Shown here piece after piece: positions 23,701 through 33,716 of a stretch of DNA of 64,000 nt (within the stretch, counting starts at the first letter, position 1; every line of letters starts with the position of its first letter). The notes under the pieces are model-generated. The model searched no databases. It was not told the DNA's origin and was given only the letters and a program-made list of their open reading frames with translations. A program made the position numbers and the translations under genes. This stretch comes from Areca catechu (Eukaryota > Streptophyta > Magnoliopsida > Arecales > Arecaceae), in the NCBI GenBank assembly GCA_021397845.1, contig CM038051.1:12741827-12805826 (forward strand), written 5' to 3'.

Positions 23701-25585
23701 ATGGACTAAATGAGGTATCGAGTCTCTACCTAGACTGACTTTTGCTCTCTTTCGCCAGTTGATGCTTTTTCCCTGTTAGAACATGGTTGGGTGGTTCACT
23801 GATGAGTTTGTGATGTTGAAATGGCAGTCTGGTTGGTATATTTGACCGAGTTTCTCTTTCCAGGGAATGTGATGCCTGGATTATATTCCTGTTGGGGGCT
23901 TCATCTGAAAGAAACTGACAAGCCATTTTGCTAAGTCATTATTCTGGGTGCCGTCTTTTCATGGGCTCTGGATGTTGCTCCCAAATCATCTGTTTTATAG
24001 GCCACTCAGTGACCAGCTTTGGCATGCTTATGAATTATCTTGGAGTCATGTAAGTGACTGGAGCATTCTTATCCTTGCAGGTCATAATGTGTTTAACTTG
24101 ATTGTCTTTGGTTAGTTACCCTTTGATAGCATGCCTGTTGGTTTTTTATCAACACAAGCAAAGGGCAATCAGGATTATTCGATTGGTGAGATGTTAGTTT
24201 GTGCCTGTGTTAGCTAGCAAATGCAGGGCTAATACTTCTATATGAATGCAGGGCATCATTGTTTTATAACACAATGGCTTGGATTTGATATTTGCAAGTT
24301 TAATATAGTCATTAATCCAAAATGAAACTGAATAAAAAAAATAGAGCCTGATGTTGTTGTGTTGGGGTAGTTTTTATACGGACAGTGCAGTTTGGTTATA
24401 TTCTTATTTCAGGTGAAAACAAGCTCTGATACTGTCAAACAAGTGATATTTTAAATGAAACAGTAGAATGCTAAATTTGGCTTTTACCATTATTTAGACA
24501 TAGGTACTATTTATTATCAAAACAAGGAGTATGCAGGGAAAATTAAAACTCGAGTATTGAAAAGCAGATTGCAAGAAGTCTTTTAATATGGAAGGTCAAA
24601 TCTGTTATCAGATTGAATGTGGGATGACAAATTACATGTTTACCCTTCCCTGTACAGATGATGATGAAACTCTGGTGTTTAGGCTACAAGATTTGCGGGA
24701 TAAGAGGAATTCTGGTTGATGGATTTAGACAGAAGAGGTTTCCTAGGAGGGCAAGGGTTGAGATTGATAGGTTTAAGACACAACAGGTTTTGTAGGCGTG
24801 AGAGTTTTCCTAATAACCATCCTCAGATTTGCTGTTCAGAATCATATCAAACCTGATTTCAGTTCTGATGGAAAACTGATAAAAAGGGGGTGCTAGGGCT
24901 ATCAAGGTTGAGATGCATTTTATACCTACGGGATAGATAGGAGGATTTTTATAAATCAGAGGATTTTTAGGGGTTGAGTGCAGTCTGAAATAAACAGTGA
25001 AAAGAGGTTTGAGGGAGGAAGAAAAAGCGAAACATGCAGCATAAGAACAAAGAAGGTTCAAGCCAAGAACATGTGCTCTTTAATGGGATGCCTCCGATCA
25101 AGTTACCTAACAATTATGTGGTGTGTGGGTCGAGTAGATCTTTGTTCATGTTTGTAGAAAGCAATACACAAAAATATCAACGTACACCTTGCTGTGAACA
25201 TCCAAAAGAAACCGGTTTGTTTGTTTTTGTGAGGAGATGACCTATGTTATGCATTCAAAAATGGCCGGTCTTTTGAACCTAATGAAATAGTTATCTTTTA
25301 TGTGTATAAACAGCAATTTAAATGGTGTTGCAACTGCTTTTTTCTTGCAGGGTTTATGACCAGATGCCTGAGCCTCGCTGGGTCATTTCCATGGGCAGCT
25401 GTGCTAATGGTGGGGGATACTATCACTACTCGTACTCAGTTGTTCGTGGCTGTGACAGGATCGTTCCTGTTGACATCTATGTCCCTGGATGCCCACCCAC
25501 TGCTGAGGCCTTACTCTATGGTGTTCTCCAGCTCCAGAAGAAAATCAACAGGCGAAAGGATTTCCTTCATTGGTGGACCAAGTGA
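17750..25585 (+). CDS. NDUFS7: NADH dehydrogenase [ubiquinone] iron-sulfur protein 7, mitochondrial (complex I PSST/20 kDa subunit)
   Basis: Core subunit of respiratory complex I in the inner mitochondrial membrane; it holds Fe-S cluster N2, the last electron carrier before ubiquinone. Exon 1 is 17750-18153, exon 2 is 25351-25585. The intron (GT 18154 to AG 25350) splits the Lys135 codon as AA|G. The product is 212 aa, close to the plant family length (about 215-220). Residues 1-50 are rich in Arg/Ser/Ala and look like a mitochondrial presequence. The conserved core starts near [21 protein letters not shown]. Expected N2 ligands are present: tandem Cys87-Cys88 (GLACCAVEMM), Cys152 (GSCANGGGYYHYSY) and Cys182 (VPGCPPTAEALLYG). 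It ends DFLHWWTK before TGA at 25583. No lesion is seen. The large intron carries two transposons. Confidence 0.97.
18702..19150 (-). repeat. 3' LTR of the intronic Copia-like element
   Basis: 449 bp partner of the LTR at 20840-21294, diverged by small indels and substitutions throughout. A purine-rich AATAAGAAAAAA precedes it on the minus strand as a possible polypurine tract. Confidence 0.82.
19593..20573 (-). pseudogene. Degenerate Copia gag remnant (no pol)
   Basis: Broken open stretches on the minus strand. KLNNTRYLYWKDLVRAY near 20376-20430 resembles the LNGTNY-x-WK start of Copia gag (DUF4219/UBN2 type). IQDIKESKKAWDIF near 20170-20215 resembles the later xAKEAWD motif of the same domain. 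A Glu/Asp-rich open stretch at 19750-20055 follows. Frameshifts and stops separate the parts, and no protease, integrase or RT motif follows. The gag assignment rests on two short motifs and is therefore moderate. Confidence 0.5.
20840..21294 (-). repeat. 5' LTR of the intronic Copia-like element
   Basis: 455 bp, TG...CA ends on the minus strand, followed inward by the tRNA-Met-type primer binding site. Confidence 0.82.
21780..22577. mobile_element. hAT-like MITE inside the NDUFS7 intron
   Basis: A 798 bp non-coding element with imperfect terminal inverted repeats. The left end is AGGGCTGAATACGGATCAGA; the right end read inward is CTAGGATGGAAAATGGG followed by TTAGATATTG. Internal phrases such as GATATTGGTATATCCATATCC recur inverted (GGATATGGTCAGACAATATC). 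It is flanked by a perfect 8 bp duplication GTTGAGTT (21772-21779 and 22578-22585), the size made by hAT transposases. No coding capacity, so it would depend on a transposase in trans. Confidence 0.7.
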
Positions 25586-25647
25586 AACCCTCTGAGCTGT
25601 TTGGTTCAATTGAATGATCTGTTCGCTATCTTGACTTGCATGCTAAA

Positions 25648-25653
25648 AATAAA
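25648..25653 (+). terminator. Poly(A) signal candidate of NDUFS7
   Basis: AATAAA 63 bp after the stop codon, in a T-rich context with TGTGCTTG and TTGTTCTC downstream. This is one plausible plant poly(A) signal; others may be used. Confidence 0.45.
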
Positions 25654-26095
25654 TGATGATATGCTAAATTGTGCAGCTTGTGCTTGTTCTCTGAAGGCCT
25701 TGTTAAGTCCTGGTCTGTGTGTTTCTTCTTATTTCTAAGGGAGTCCTGGTTTGTCTTTAATCAGACCCTGGATATATGTAATGATAATATACTTGGAAAC
25801 CAACGCTTTTAGTTCCTCCTACCTTTTGTTTTGTAACTGCTGCTTGATCCTGCCTGCATTTCTCTTTGGCTAAACGATGCTTTGAGGTGAAGGAACCGAG
25901 ACCAGAGATTGGTTCGTGCTGCAGCTGACACCGAGGGAGAATGTTAACCCAGCAATGATCTGTGAAGCATTTATTTTTTAATGTGAGAAACAAATCTTTT
26001 GTTTGTCCCTTGAACTTAGTTTTGGTAATTGCTTGCCCTGTTGCAGGAAGGTTAGATGCATGATGTCTGATCCAAGGTTTCGGCGATACAATGGT

Positions 26096-27107
26096 GTTAT
26101 ATCATAATGGCAAATAATGGCCCTCTGTGAAAATGGTTAATTCCAGTTTTGAAGGAAAGAGCTGTGCCGAGAAAGCAGTCTTGGGCTGCTGGTCCTGCTT
26201 TTTTTCCCTTTAAATTTGTTTATGCATTGATGCAACATCAGTACTCAGAAGTAGCTTTCAGAATTTAATAAGTATTAATTACTTTCTGATTTCTAGCTGC
26301 CTCGGTATGTAAAAAGAGAAGTGCATATAACAATGTGGGCAAAGCATTGCTGTAATGGAAATAACAGCCTCAACTGTGCAGTTCAGGTTGCAATTCAGCC
26401 TGAACGGCACAATTGAGGCTGTTATATCATAATGGCAAATATTGGCTCTCTGCCGAAAATTGTTAATTCCAGTTTTGAAGGAAAGAGTTGTGCCGAGAAA
26501 GCAGTCTTGGGCTGCTGGTCCTGCTTTTTTCCCTTTAAATTTGTTTATGCATTGATGCAACATCAAGTATTCAGAAGTAGTTTTCAGAATTGAAAAAGAT
26601 TGCAAAGATGGTAGTCCGGTTGGTAGAGATTTAGTCTCATCTTTCATCGATCACGGATTTGAGGTATAATCTGGTGGATGACTCGTTTAAATCTAAAATT
26701 TTTTTTGAAACACGTGATTGGGATGATGAGACAGTACGTTACTATGTCAGGTTGACGTATTCATCAGTAGTGGTGGAAGGGTACATAGAAATATTGCAAT
26801 CTTGGAATCCAATAGAGATAGATGCATCGAGATTTATTCTCTCTCCTTTTGTTTCAGTAAAAAAAAAAAAAAAAAAAAAAAGAAAAGAAAAGAAGAAGAA
26901 GAAGAAGAAGAAGAAGAAGAAGAAGAAGAAGAAGAAGAAGAAGAAGAAGAAGAAGAAGAAGAAAAAAGAAAGAAAAAGAAAAAAAAGTGCTTTCTGATCC
27001 CTTGCTGCCTCGGTATATAAAAAGAGAAGCGCATATAACGATGTTTGGCAAAGCATTGCTGTAATGGAAATAACGGCCTCAATTATGCAATTCAGGTTGT
27101 AATTCAG
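26096..27107. repeat. Local direct duplication, second copy interrupted by an insert with a GAA tract
   Basis: Unit 1 (26096-26398) and unit 2 (26421-27107) both run from GTTATATCATAATGGCAAAT through GGGCTGCTGGTCCTGCTTT and TATGCATTGATGCAACATCA to GCTGCCTCGGTAT and GGTTGTAATTCAG. Unit 2 has about 390 extra bases (26593-26985), including poly-A and a GAA microsatellite. No gene is present. Confidence 0.85.
26859..26990. repeat. Poly-A followed by GAA/AAG microsatellite
   Basis: A run of about 22 A, then (GAA)n with roughly 24 units between about 26890 and 26963, then impure A/G sequence. Long Lys-, Glu-, Phe- and Ser-only open frames over it are artefacts of the repeat. Confidence 0.95.
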
Positions 27108-27184
27108 ATTTTTGGTGTGGCATCTATCTCAGGAGGTGCGGGCACCTGTCAAAATGGGCAGGGCCATAGAAGGTGCGGCCAGCT

Positions 27185-28088
27185 AGACCTGTCAAAATAG
27201 GCCGGGCTGGGGGATCCATGTAGGTTGAGATTATATGGGTTGGATTGGGCTAGGCCTATTTTGGAAAATGGGTCATGAAAATCCAGTCCAGCCCAATCCT
27301 ACTTGGATCATGGATCAAGGCTGGGCTAGCTCACCAGAAATGAGATTAAGATAGGTATAATCAGGGTGGAGGCAACAAAAAATACTAAATATTAGAGGGT
27401 AATACCGGCGGGAGTAGGCGTATAGGAGGTGGGATCACTGGGGTGAGGGCATGGAGGAGGTCAGAGCCGCGGGAGTCCGGGATCGATAGAGTTGGGAAGG
27501 GTCTTGTGGAGCAGACCCGGAGATCTAACATTAGAGATCACGGAGGAGATGAGAGTCTTCAATCTCGGATGCAGCATTGGAGGAGGAAGAAGATCTAACT
27601 TGCTTGGCAAGCTGGCACACCCTAATCTCTATCTTCATTTAGTCTGTTGAGAGAAAAATTTTAAAAAAAAGGAATTGAGGAATGTTCGTTGTTGCTGGCT
27701 CGCTACATATCATGAGTTATTTCGATATCGGTGCCATTACTTCTCTTTTCCTTCGCTTCCTTGTTATCGCTGGTTTTTCTTTTCTCTTCTACGAGAGTAC
27801 TAAAATTGAAGAAGAATCATAACCTTGATTGCTTAAGGTGAGATTCACCATTCAGGTAGGACAAGAAGAGAATATGGTCGGACTCTTTTAATATTTATTT
27901 TTTTTAAATAATAATTTTTTCTGGTCTACGGATTGATCTGGTTCTAAACCAGTTCAACCCATGGGCTATAGGGACTGGGCTAAAAAGCCTGATTGTTAAA
28001 TGGCCAAGAATTTTAAGGCCCAACGCAGTTTATTAATGGAGCTGAATGGGCTGGCCCATGGGCCACGACCCATTTTGACCGGTCTATT
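27185..28088. mobile_element. hAT-like MITE with AGACCTGTCAAAAT ends
   Basis: The left end AGACCTGTCAAAATAGGCCG and the right end read inward, AGACCGGTCAAAATGGGTCG, are good inverted repeats. The interior echoes this with inverted GGGCTAGGCC and GGGCTGGCCCATGGGCC phrases. GGCCAGCT (8 bp) flanks both sides, at 27177-27184 and 28089-28096, with three bases between the right repeat and the flank. No coding capacity. hAT is inferred from the 8 bp flanks. Confidence 0.6.
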
Positions 28089-28970
28089 GGCCAGCTATTC
28101 TTGCCTCTTGCGTCGTCTCCGGTTACATTTAGGCCCCATCATTTATTATTTGATCTGCTTAATTTAAGCAACTTGGTTATTGCACATCATGGCGAGTTTT
28201 ATGGCCTTTCCTTCAAACTAGCAATGGCCAGTAAAATCCATGTGCAAGCCCTTGTGGTGGCTCATCCTAAAGGAGAGACTGGTTCTGCACTTCCTACGAG
28301 TTATGCCTGCCTTTCTGAAACCTTTCGTAAGCTATTATTTTGGAATCCAATGCATTTGCTTTTTATATCTTTTTGGACCTCGAACTGTGACATAAGCTTA
28401 GCTTCATATACTAGTTATGTCTTCCAGAAGTCCATACCGTGAAGTCCTACCGAGCTTCTTAACGAAGCCAGGAAGTACAGGCTTTTTATTTTTCGATCAC
28501 GTTGCTGGAATTCTGATTCCAGGGCATATACGCCCGTTTCTTATTTGCTTTTGCTTACTGTTTTGTTTTAAGAAACCTAAGAAGAGAACGAATTGTTCTG
28601 AACAACTTGTAGTCATGCAAGATGAAACCCTTCTGATTTTAAAGTTATTTGTAAAATCTTTAAAAACTTTTATAAGTGTTATTGTCCATAAAAAACGAGG
28701 TAAAATAAATATAAGGAATAACATGGAAAATAAAAAAATAACAACAATGTGAAACAATCTCCCTTAGATATGAAGATTCCTTTTATCTAGTTTAGAAATA
28801 GTGGGAGCCAGCAAAGAGGCAATGGATATAAATGCCACTATAAGCACAATTGTCATATTTCGAATTCAGCATCGAGATCGGCTACGCGACCAGCCGCACA
28901 ATCCTAATTATCATCCTAGAGATCATGCCAGACCTATCCTTCAATTCAATATCCAAACAGTGGTAAAGGA

Positions 28971-29046
28971 TAAATTTCACTAATTATTTCTAGAATTTTT
29001 CATAAAAATAAATTTCACTAATTATTTCTAGAATTTTTCATAAAGG
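28971..29046. repeat. 38 bp tandem duplication
   Basis: TAAATTTCACTAATTATTTC and the following 18 bases occur twice in direct succession (28971-29008 and 29009-29046). Confidence 0.9.
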
Positions 29047-29454
29047 TTAACATATAAATAAAATTTAACTAAAATTTAAGGTAAATCATAAAATAAGGGA
29101 TTAACATCTAAACCCTGGTTCCTTACTGATTGGCTCCAAAGCCCGATTGATCTTCCGGATCTGTAACAAAAATATAGGAAAATAGAGGGTGAGCTGTACA
29201 GGCTCAGTAAGTTATCAACACCTCTAATATATGCATAAATATACCAATAATAAATTACAAACATACACAAATCATACATTACAAAATAACCAGCTCATAA
29301 CAAAATAAAATGCAACATCACATTATATGCACATTCACATACAAATGACACGACTATGGATGGCCAACCATTTGCTTTACTTTATTGGTCTCTCTGACTA
29401 TGGTCACGATCGGCCCGTGGCTAGTCCCGAAAGAGACTAGAATCCTGACTACAC

Positions 29455-29665
29455 ATGCCGCACATCGGTAATGTACCAGTGATTATCCCATTGAAGGCAT
29501 GGAAGGAAACTAACTCTAATATCACACTAGAAAACATGCATCCTCAGCATGTGCCAGCAACTGCAATGCATAGCTAAAAACAAAAAGGCAAATAGCTCCT
29601 AACTACCATACGCACATCGGTCATGTACCAGTGATGGCCCCACTGGAGGCCCAGAAGGAGACTAG
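29455..29665. repeat. Diverged direct repeats around GCACATCGGT-ATGTACCAGTGAT
   Basis: 29457-29510 and 29609-29663 align as two diverged copies (CACATCGGTAATGTACCAGT versus CACATCGGTCATGTACCAGT, then CCCATTGAAGGC versus CCCACTGGAGGC). Confidence 0.75.
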
Positions 29666-30059
29666 GTCCTCGTATGATCATAGTCGAACTAGAGAGCATC
29701 AATACCAACACACATAACCATGAATGCAATTCAATGTAGATCAAATTATGCCACACACATCTTATACTGCACAATAATTATAATATATTTAGTATGTAAT
29801 ACTAGAGGTCAAGATAACTTATCTGAAACTGATTCTATCAGGAACACGTGACTCAACTCTAGATCCTCAATATTCCTGTACCGATGATGGCTTTGATAAA
29901 ATAAATTAAATAATTAATACTGAATTCAAAAAGAAGATAAAATATTCTTCAATCCTTCTAGAGCTATGCTCAATTTAGTTATCTATTTAGATCCGGGTGA
30001 TGAATATTGGATTAATCAATAAGAAAATCAATTCAAAATATCCAAAATTTATTTATTTA

Positions 30060-30262
30060 TTTTTTTCTTCTCTATCCTCTTTATCTCTCATATTTCTCTC
30101 TTATCTCTCTCCTTTCTCTCTCCTTATCTTCTCTCTCATCTCTCTTTTTTTCTCTTTTTTTCTTTTTCCTCTCTCTCTCTCTTCTTTTCCATTTTTTCTT
30201 TTTTATTTTTCTCTTCGCTTCTTCTTCCTCCCTTTTTTTCTCTCTTCTTTTTTTTCCCAACT
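30060..30262. repeat. Polypyrimidine (CT-rich) low-complexity tract
   Basis: About 200 bp almost entirely C and T on the plus strand. Open frames rich in Ser/Leu/Phe over it are compositional only. Confidence 0.9.
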
Positions 30263-30924
30263 CCCTTCTATTCTGACCCGAGTGAGCCTCCCATGGCCAT
30301 CGGAAGCCATGGAAGATGGTTGACGAGGGAGGGAGAGAGAGCCGGACATCGTTGGATTGAGAAAAGTGGAGGGCGGCGCTGTCGACGGTGATTTACTTGC
30401 CAATAGAGGAGTCGGAACAAGGATGGGCACCATCTCTTGCTACCACCCAAAAATCCAAGAAGACGGAGGAAAATGAGGTCTTACCGGTGAGGTACGACGA
30501 AGGCGAGGCGATCGACGACGAGGAGCTTGGATTTTTCGGTTCTATAGAGGGTGATGTGTAACAGGATTTAAAGAGAGTTTCGGAGGAGATAACCCTTGAT
30601 TCCTCATGGATTTAATCAACGATTTAAGAGGTTTGCCCACCCTCGACACTCCGACCATCTCTCTTCCCTCCACGGCAGTCCCACCGATCTTTTTGGCAAG
30701 CTTTTCACTCACAGAAGTAGGGGACGAAGTCCCCTGTTTCGAGTTCCCAGCATTTTTTTTTCAATTTCGAACTGAAGTCGGCAAGGACTGCCAACTTTAG
30801 CCCAAAAGACCCATAAACAGGTTTTACAATAGTCAACATCCCTACTATGATATTTATCTACTTTAATGCTATATATGGTATAATACTTGGTGCCATTACT
30901 TTATGATTATATATGGTAACAGGC

Positions 30925-31465
30925 AATCCATCTAGATTATCTATAATTTAATGGAATCCCATCACATTACTGTATTTGGTACATTTTTTCTGGATGGTAA
31001 TCTATTTTATTTGATAATCTGAATTGCCTTCCAAAAGATAGTCTAGATTATCAAATTATCATTTCCTTCTCCCTTCTTTCATTCCATATAATATAATATA
31101 ATATGAATAATATATTATTACCTAATATATCATATAATATTATAATAAAATATTATATTAATTTAATGTAATTCATCATCGTTATATTATATATTATTAT
31201 ATTAATATTGTATTAATATAATATATTGTTTTATATTTTATATTTTATGATATAAAATATATTATATTATATTTAATATTATAGTTATAAATTTAATATA
31301 TTATTTAATGTATTTAAGTAATATATTAAATATATCATCTATTTAATATATAATTTTTATATTAAATTTTTTAATATAATTTTTTATTTTTTATAAAAGT
31401 ATAAAATATATTTTTTTAGTTTTTTTTAATATAAGATATAAAAAAATATTTTAATAAATAGATAA
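30925..31465. mobile_element. AT-rich Harbinger-like MITE, copy C, cut by the Sirevirus LTR
   Basis: It has the same layout as 5855-6400: palindromic CTAGATTATC/GGTAATCT motifs (30938-31070), then CCTTCTCCCTTCTTTC, then nearly pure A/T. It stops exactly where the LTR starts (31466), so the retrotransposon probably inserted into it. Assignment is by similarity to copies A and B read by eye. Confidence 0.5.
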
Positions 31466-32937
31466 TGTTGCCCAGGTGGCTTTTCCCAAGAGGGGGGTGA
31501 AATGGGAATTACAAAATTTCTTGCAATCATGTGCACAAGTAATTCCTTTTAGTGGTTGAGTGCTGTGTTAATCAGAAATAAGTGCGGAAGCTGAAAAGTA
31601 AATTAAGCACAACACAAATAAGATAAATTTATAGTGGTTCGGAGCAACCCAGCTCTTACGTCCACTACCTAAGTTCACCACTCGGGATTTCCACTATATC
31701 CTCCAAACTGGAATACAGTCGGATTGTTTTACAGACTCACAATCCCAACCTCTATATTTTGGTTTTTAAACCGGGCTCACCAAGGAAACCCACTATAGGT
31801 TTTCACAGGCTCACCTAGAATCTCTACACTTTGGTTTTGAAAAGGCTCACCAAAGAAACCTATTTGGTTTTTACAACCGGGCTCACCAATAACCCAAATA
31901 TTCTAAGAGTAGAATAAAAAAGCAACAAAAATTGATAAACTCAACTGTCGGGTGGTTGCCGATGCAGCTCGAGTGAAGCTCAATTGAATGCTCTTCAATG
32001 GACTTCAATGGCTTCCTTGCTTTCCTCAAAAGATGTTTCAAGCTTCTGATAAGAGTTGGTGAAGGCTTGAAGACTGACTTCAAAGCTCAAGTGCTCTCTC
32101 CTCTTACTTCAATAAATATTCAATAACTGCTCATTAACTCATTAGTCTCTCCAAAGATGTTCTCATACCTCATTTATAGAAACTTCAACTGCCTTCCCTT
32201 GATTTTGAACGTTATAGACCGTTGGGAAGTGACAGGTTACCGTTGGAGCACTTTTGGATTTCAAAAACAGAAAACTGGAACTAGCCATTGGAAGTGATCT
32301 CGTCATTCCAGTCGGTTCGGTCATTCTTCGAGTCAGCTCGGATCAAGTTCGGGTCAGCTGGGCTGAACACCAGTCGGCTAGGTTCCACAGTTGAGAAAAT
32401 GGTTCACTTTAGACGAGTCAGCTAGGCTAAAATCCAGTCGACTCGGATCACTGAGATTCTCAGAACGTTCTCAACCATGTTCTGGACGAGTCGGCTGGGT
32501 CTTGGTGCCAGTCGGCTGGATCTGTGTGCTAGAGAACTTCTTTCTTGTGCCAGTGCCGGAGTCGGCTGGTTCCTCCATCCAGTCGGCTCGAGATTGGTTC
32601 TTCAACCAGATCAAATTCAATTTTCCAGAACTCTTATGCCAAGCTTTGAAGACTTCCTCAAGGTCTTCTTACAATGAAATCAAGAAAAATTGAAGCTTGA
32701 AAACTATTAGAAGTAATCCTTTATCTTTGATTCAAGTAGGAAATTTTTTTGTTGGGTTTTTCTTTACAAGATTCTAATCACTTACAACTCAACACAAAAT
32801 AATAAAGATTGTAGGGTTTAGAAAGTATGTCAATGTAGTTGTCCTACAAAAACTTGTCAACCATTTGAAGAGTTGTTAGATAACCAAATGTATGCTCCAA
32901 TGTTTTGTTATCATCAAAATCACTTTAGGGGTCAACA
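31466..32937 (-). repeat. 3' LTR of the Sirevirus
   Basis: 1472 bp; on the minus strand it starts TGTTGACCCCTAAAG just after the tract AAAAAGGGGGAGAT and ends CACCTGGGCAACA. Contains ten AGTCGGCTCGG-like motifs at 32311-32591. GATAA (31461-31465) would be its target duplication, but the partner is lost with the 5' end. Confidence 0.85.
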
Positions 32938-32939
32938 AT

Positions 32940-33456
32940 CTCCCCCTTTTTGATGATGACAAAACACTGGGCATGAAAAGAATCTATTCTATTCACAAGT
33001 AGATGTATATCATAGTAAGCATTTACATTTGTCTGATGTATCGCAATATTAACTGTATTCTCAAATGTATATCAATATATGCTATACAGTTATGCATAAA
33101 GCCAATTTTACAAACTGTAAGTGTCAAAGAATAATTGCTTGTATGTATCAAGCAGCATTAAGCATTGACAGCTGGATGTAATAAGTAGAGAGCATCATAG
33201 TAATAATTGAAGCAAATTAAACATGTAAATTAAACATGTATATCTCCCCCTTTTTATAAAATTTCTAAACAATATGAAACTTCTCTAAATTTCTCCCCCT
33301 TTATCATTCATTTGAACATTTCATCAGAAAAAGGTAAGCAAAACTCATTCAAAAATCACTAAGCTCCCCCTGTCTAATTAACTTTATCAGATCTATTCAA
33401 ATTCATTAAGTTTCTTCTTTCATGCACTCTATTGTATAATAGTTCTCCCCCTTTTT
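32940..33456 (-). promoter_or_regulatory. Cluster of five polypurine-tract motifs
   Basis: CTCCCCCT (AGGGGGAG on the minus strand) starts at 32940, 33244, 33293, 33364 and 33445; the one abutting the LTR would prime plus-strand synthesis. Repeated PPT-like motifs before the 3' LTR are a known Sirevirus trait. The stretch between them is AT-rich and non-coding. Confidence 0.75.
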
Positions 33457-33716
33457 GTCATTAAATAAAAAAAGATTAAATAATTAAGCTCAGATTTTAA
33501 AGATTGAGAATGTATCAAGATTTGTTTGAGATAATTTCACTTTCTCAAAATAGAGAGAGAATTCTATTTAAACAATATAGAGAGTGATAACAGGATAAAA
33601 GAAATACACAAGAGTGTCCAAAAAGATATTCATTGCATTTCCATCAAAAGATTCGGTACATCAAGTATTACATAAACTTCAAAAAGTTTCCAAAAAGTAC
33701 TGAAAATACTAAAGAC

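Larger units (their letters stand above)
18154..25350 (+). other. 7.2 kb intron of NDUFS7
   Basis: Donor GTAAAG and acceptor TTTCTTGCAG. It contains a Copia-like element (18702-21294, minus) and a hAT-like MITE (21780-22577). The remainder (18154-18696, 21300-21771, 22586-25350) is AT-rich, with no coding exon that I can support. Confidence 0.9.
28097..30924. other. Unclassified repeat-like DNA without a recognisable gene
   Basis: About 2.8 kb with short open frames that fit no family. It holds a 38 bp tandem duplication (28971-29046), a pair of CGCACATCGGTNATGTACCAGTGAT repeats, the second starting near 29610, and a 200 bp CT-rich tract (30060-30260). Phrases such as GTGAGCTGTACAGGCTCAGTAAG look like retrotransposon leader sequence to me, but I cannot name an element or place its ends. 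Confidence 0.5.

Noticed and set aside
26749..26768. GTCAGGTTGACGTATTCATC resembles a phrase in the 4510-4790 repeat
   Set aside because: Only about 20 bases match and the surroundings differ, so I could not support a shared element.
26742..27082. Lys/Glu/Phe/Ser/Leu-run open frames
   Set aside because: Products of the poly-A and GAA microsatellite.
30060..30323. Ser/Leu/Phe-rich open frame that looks like a membrane protein
   Set aside because: The region is a CT-rich low-complexity tract, so hydrophobicity is compositional.
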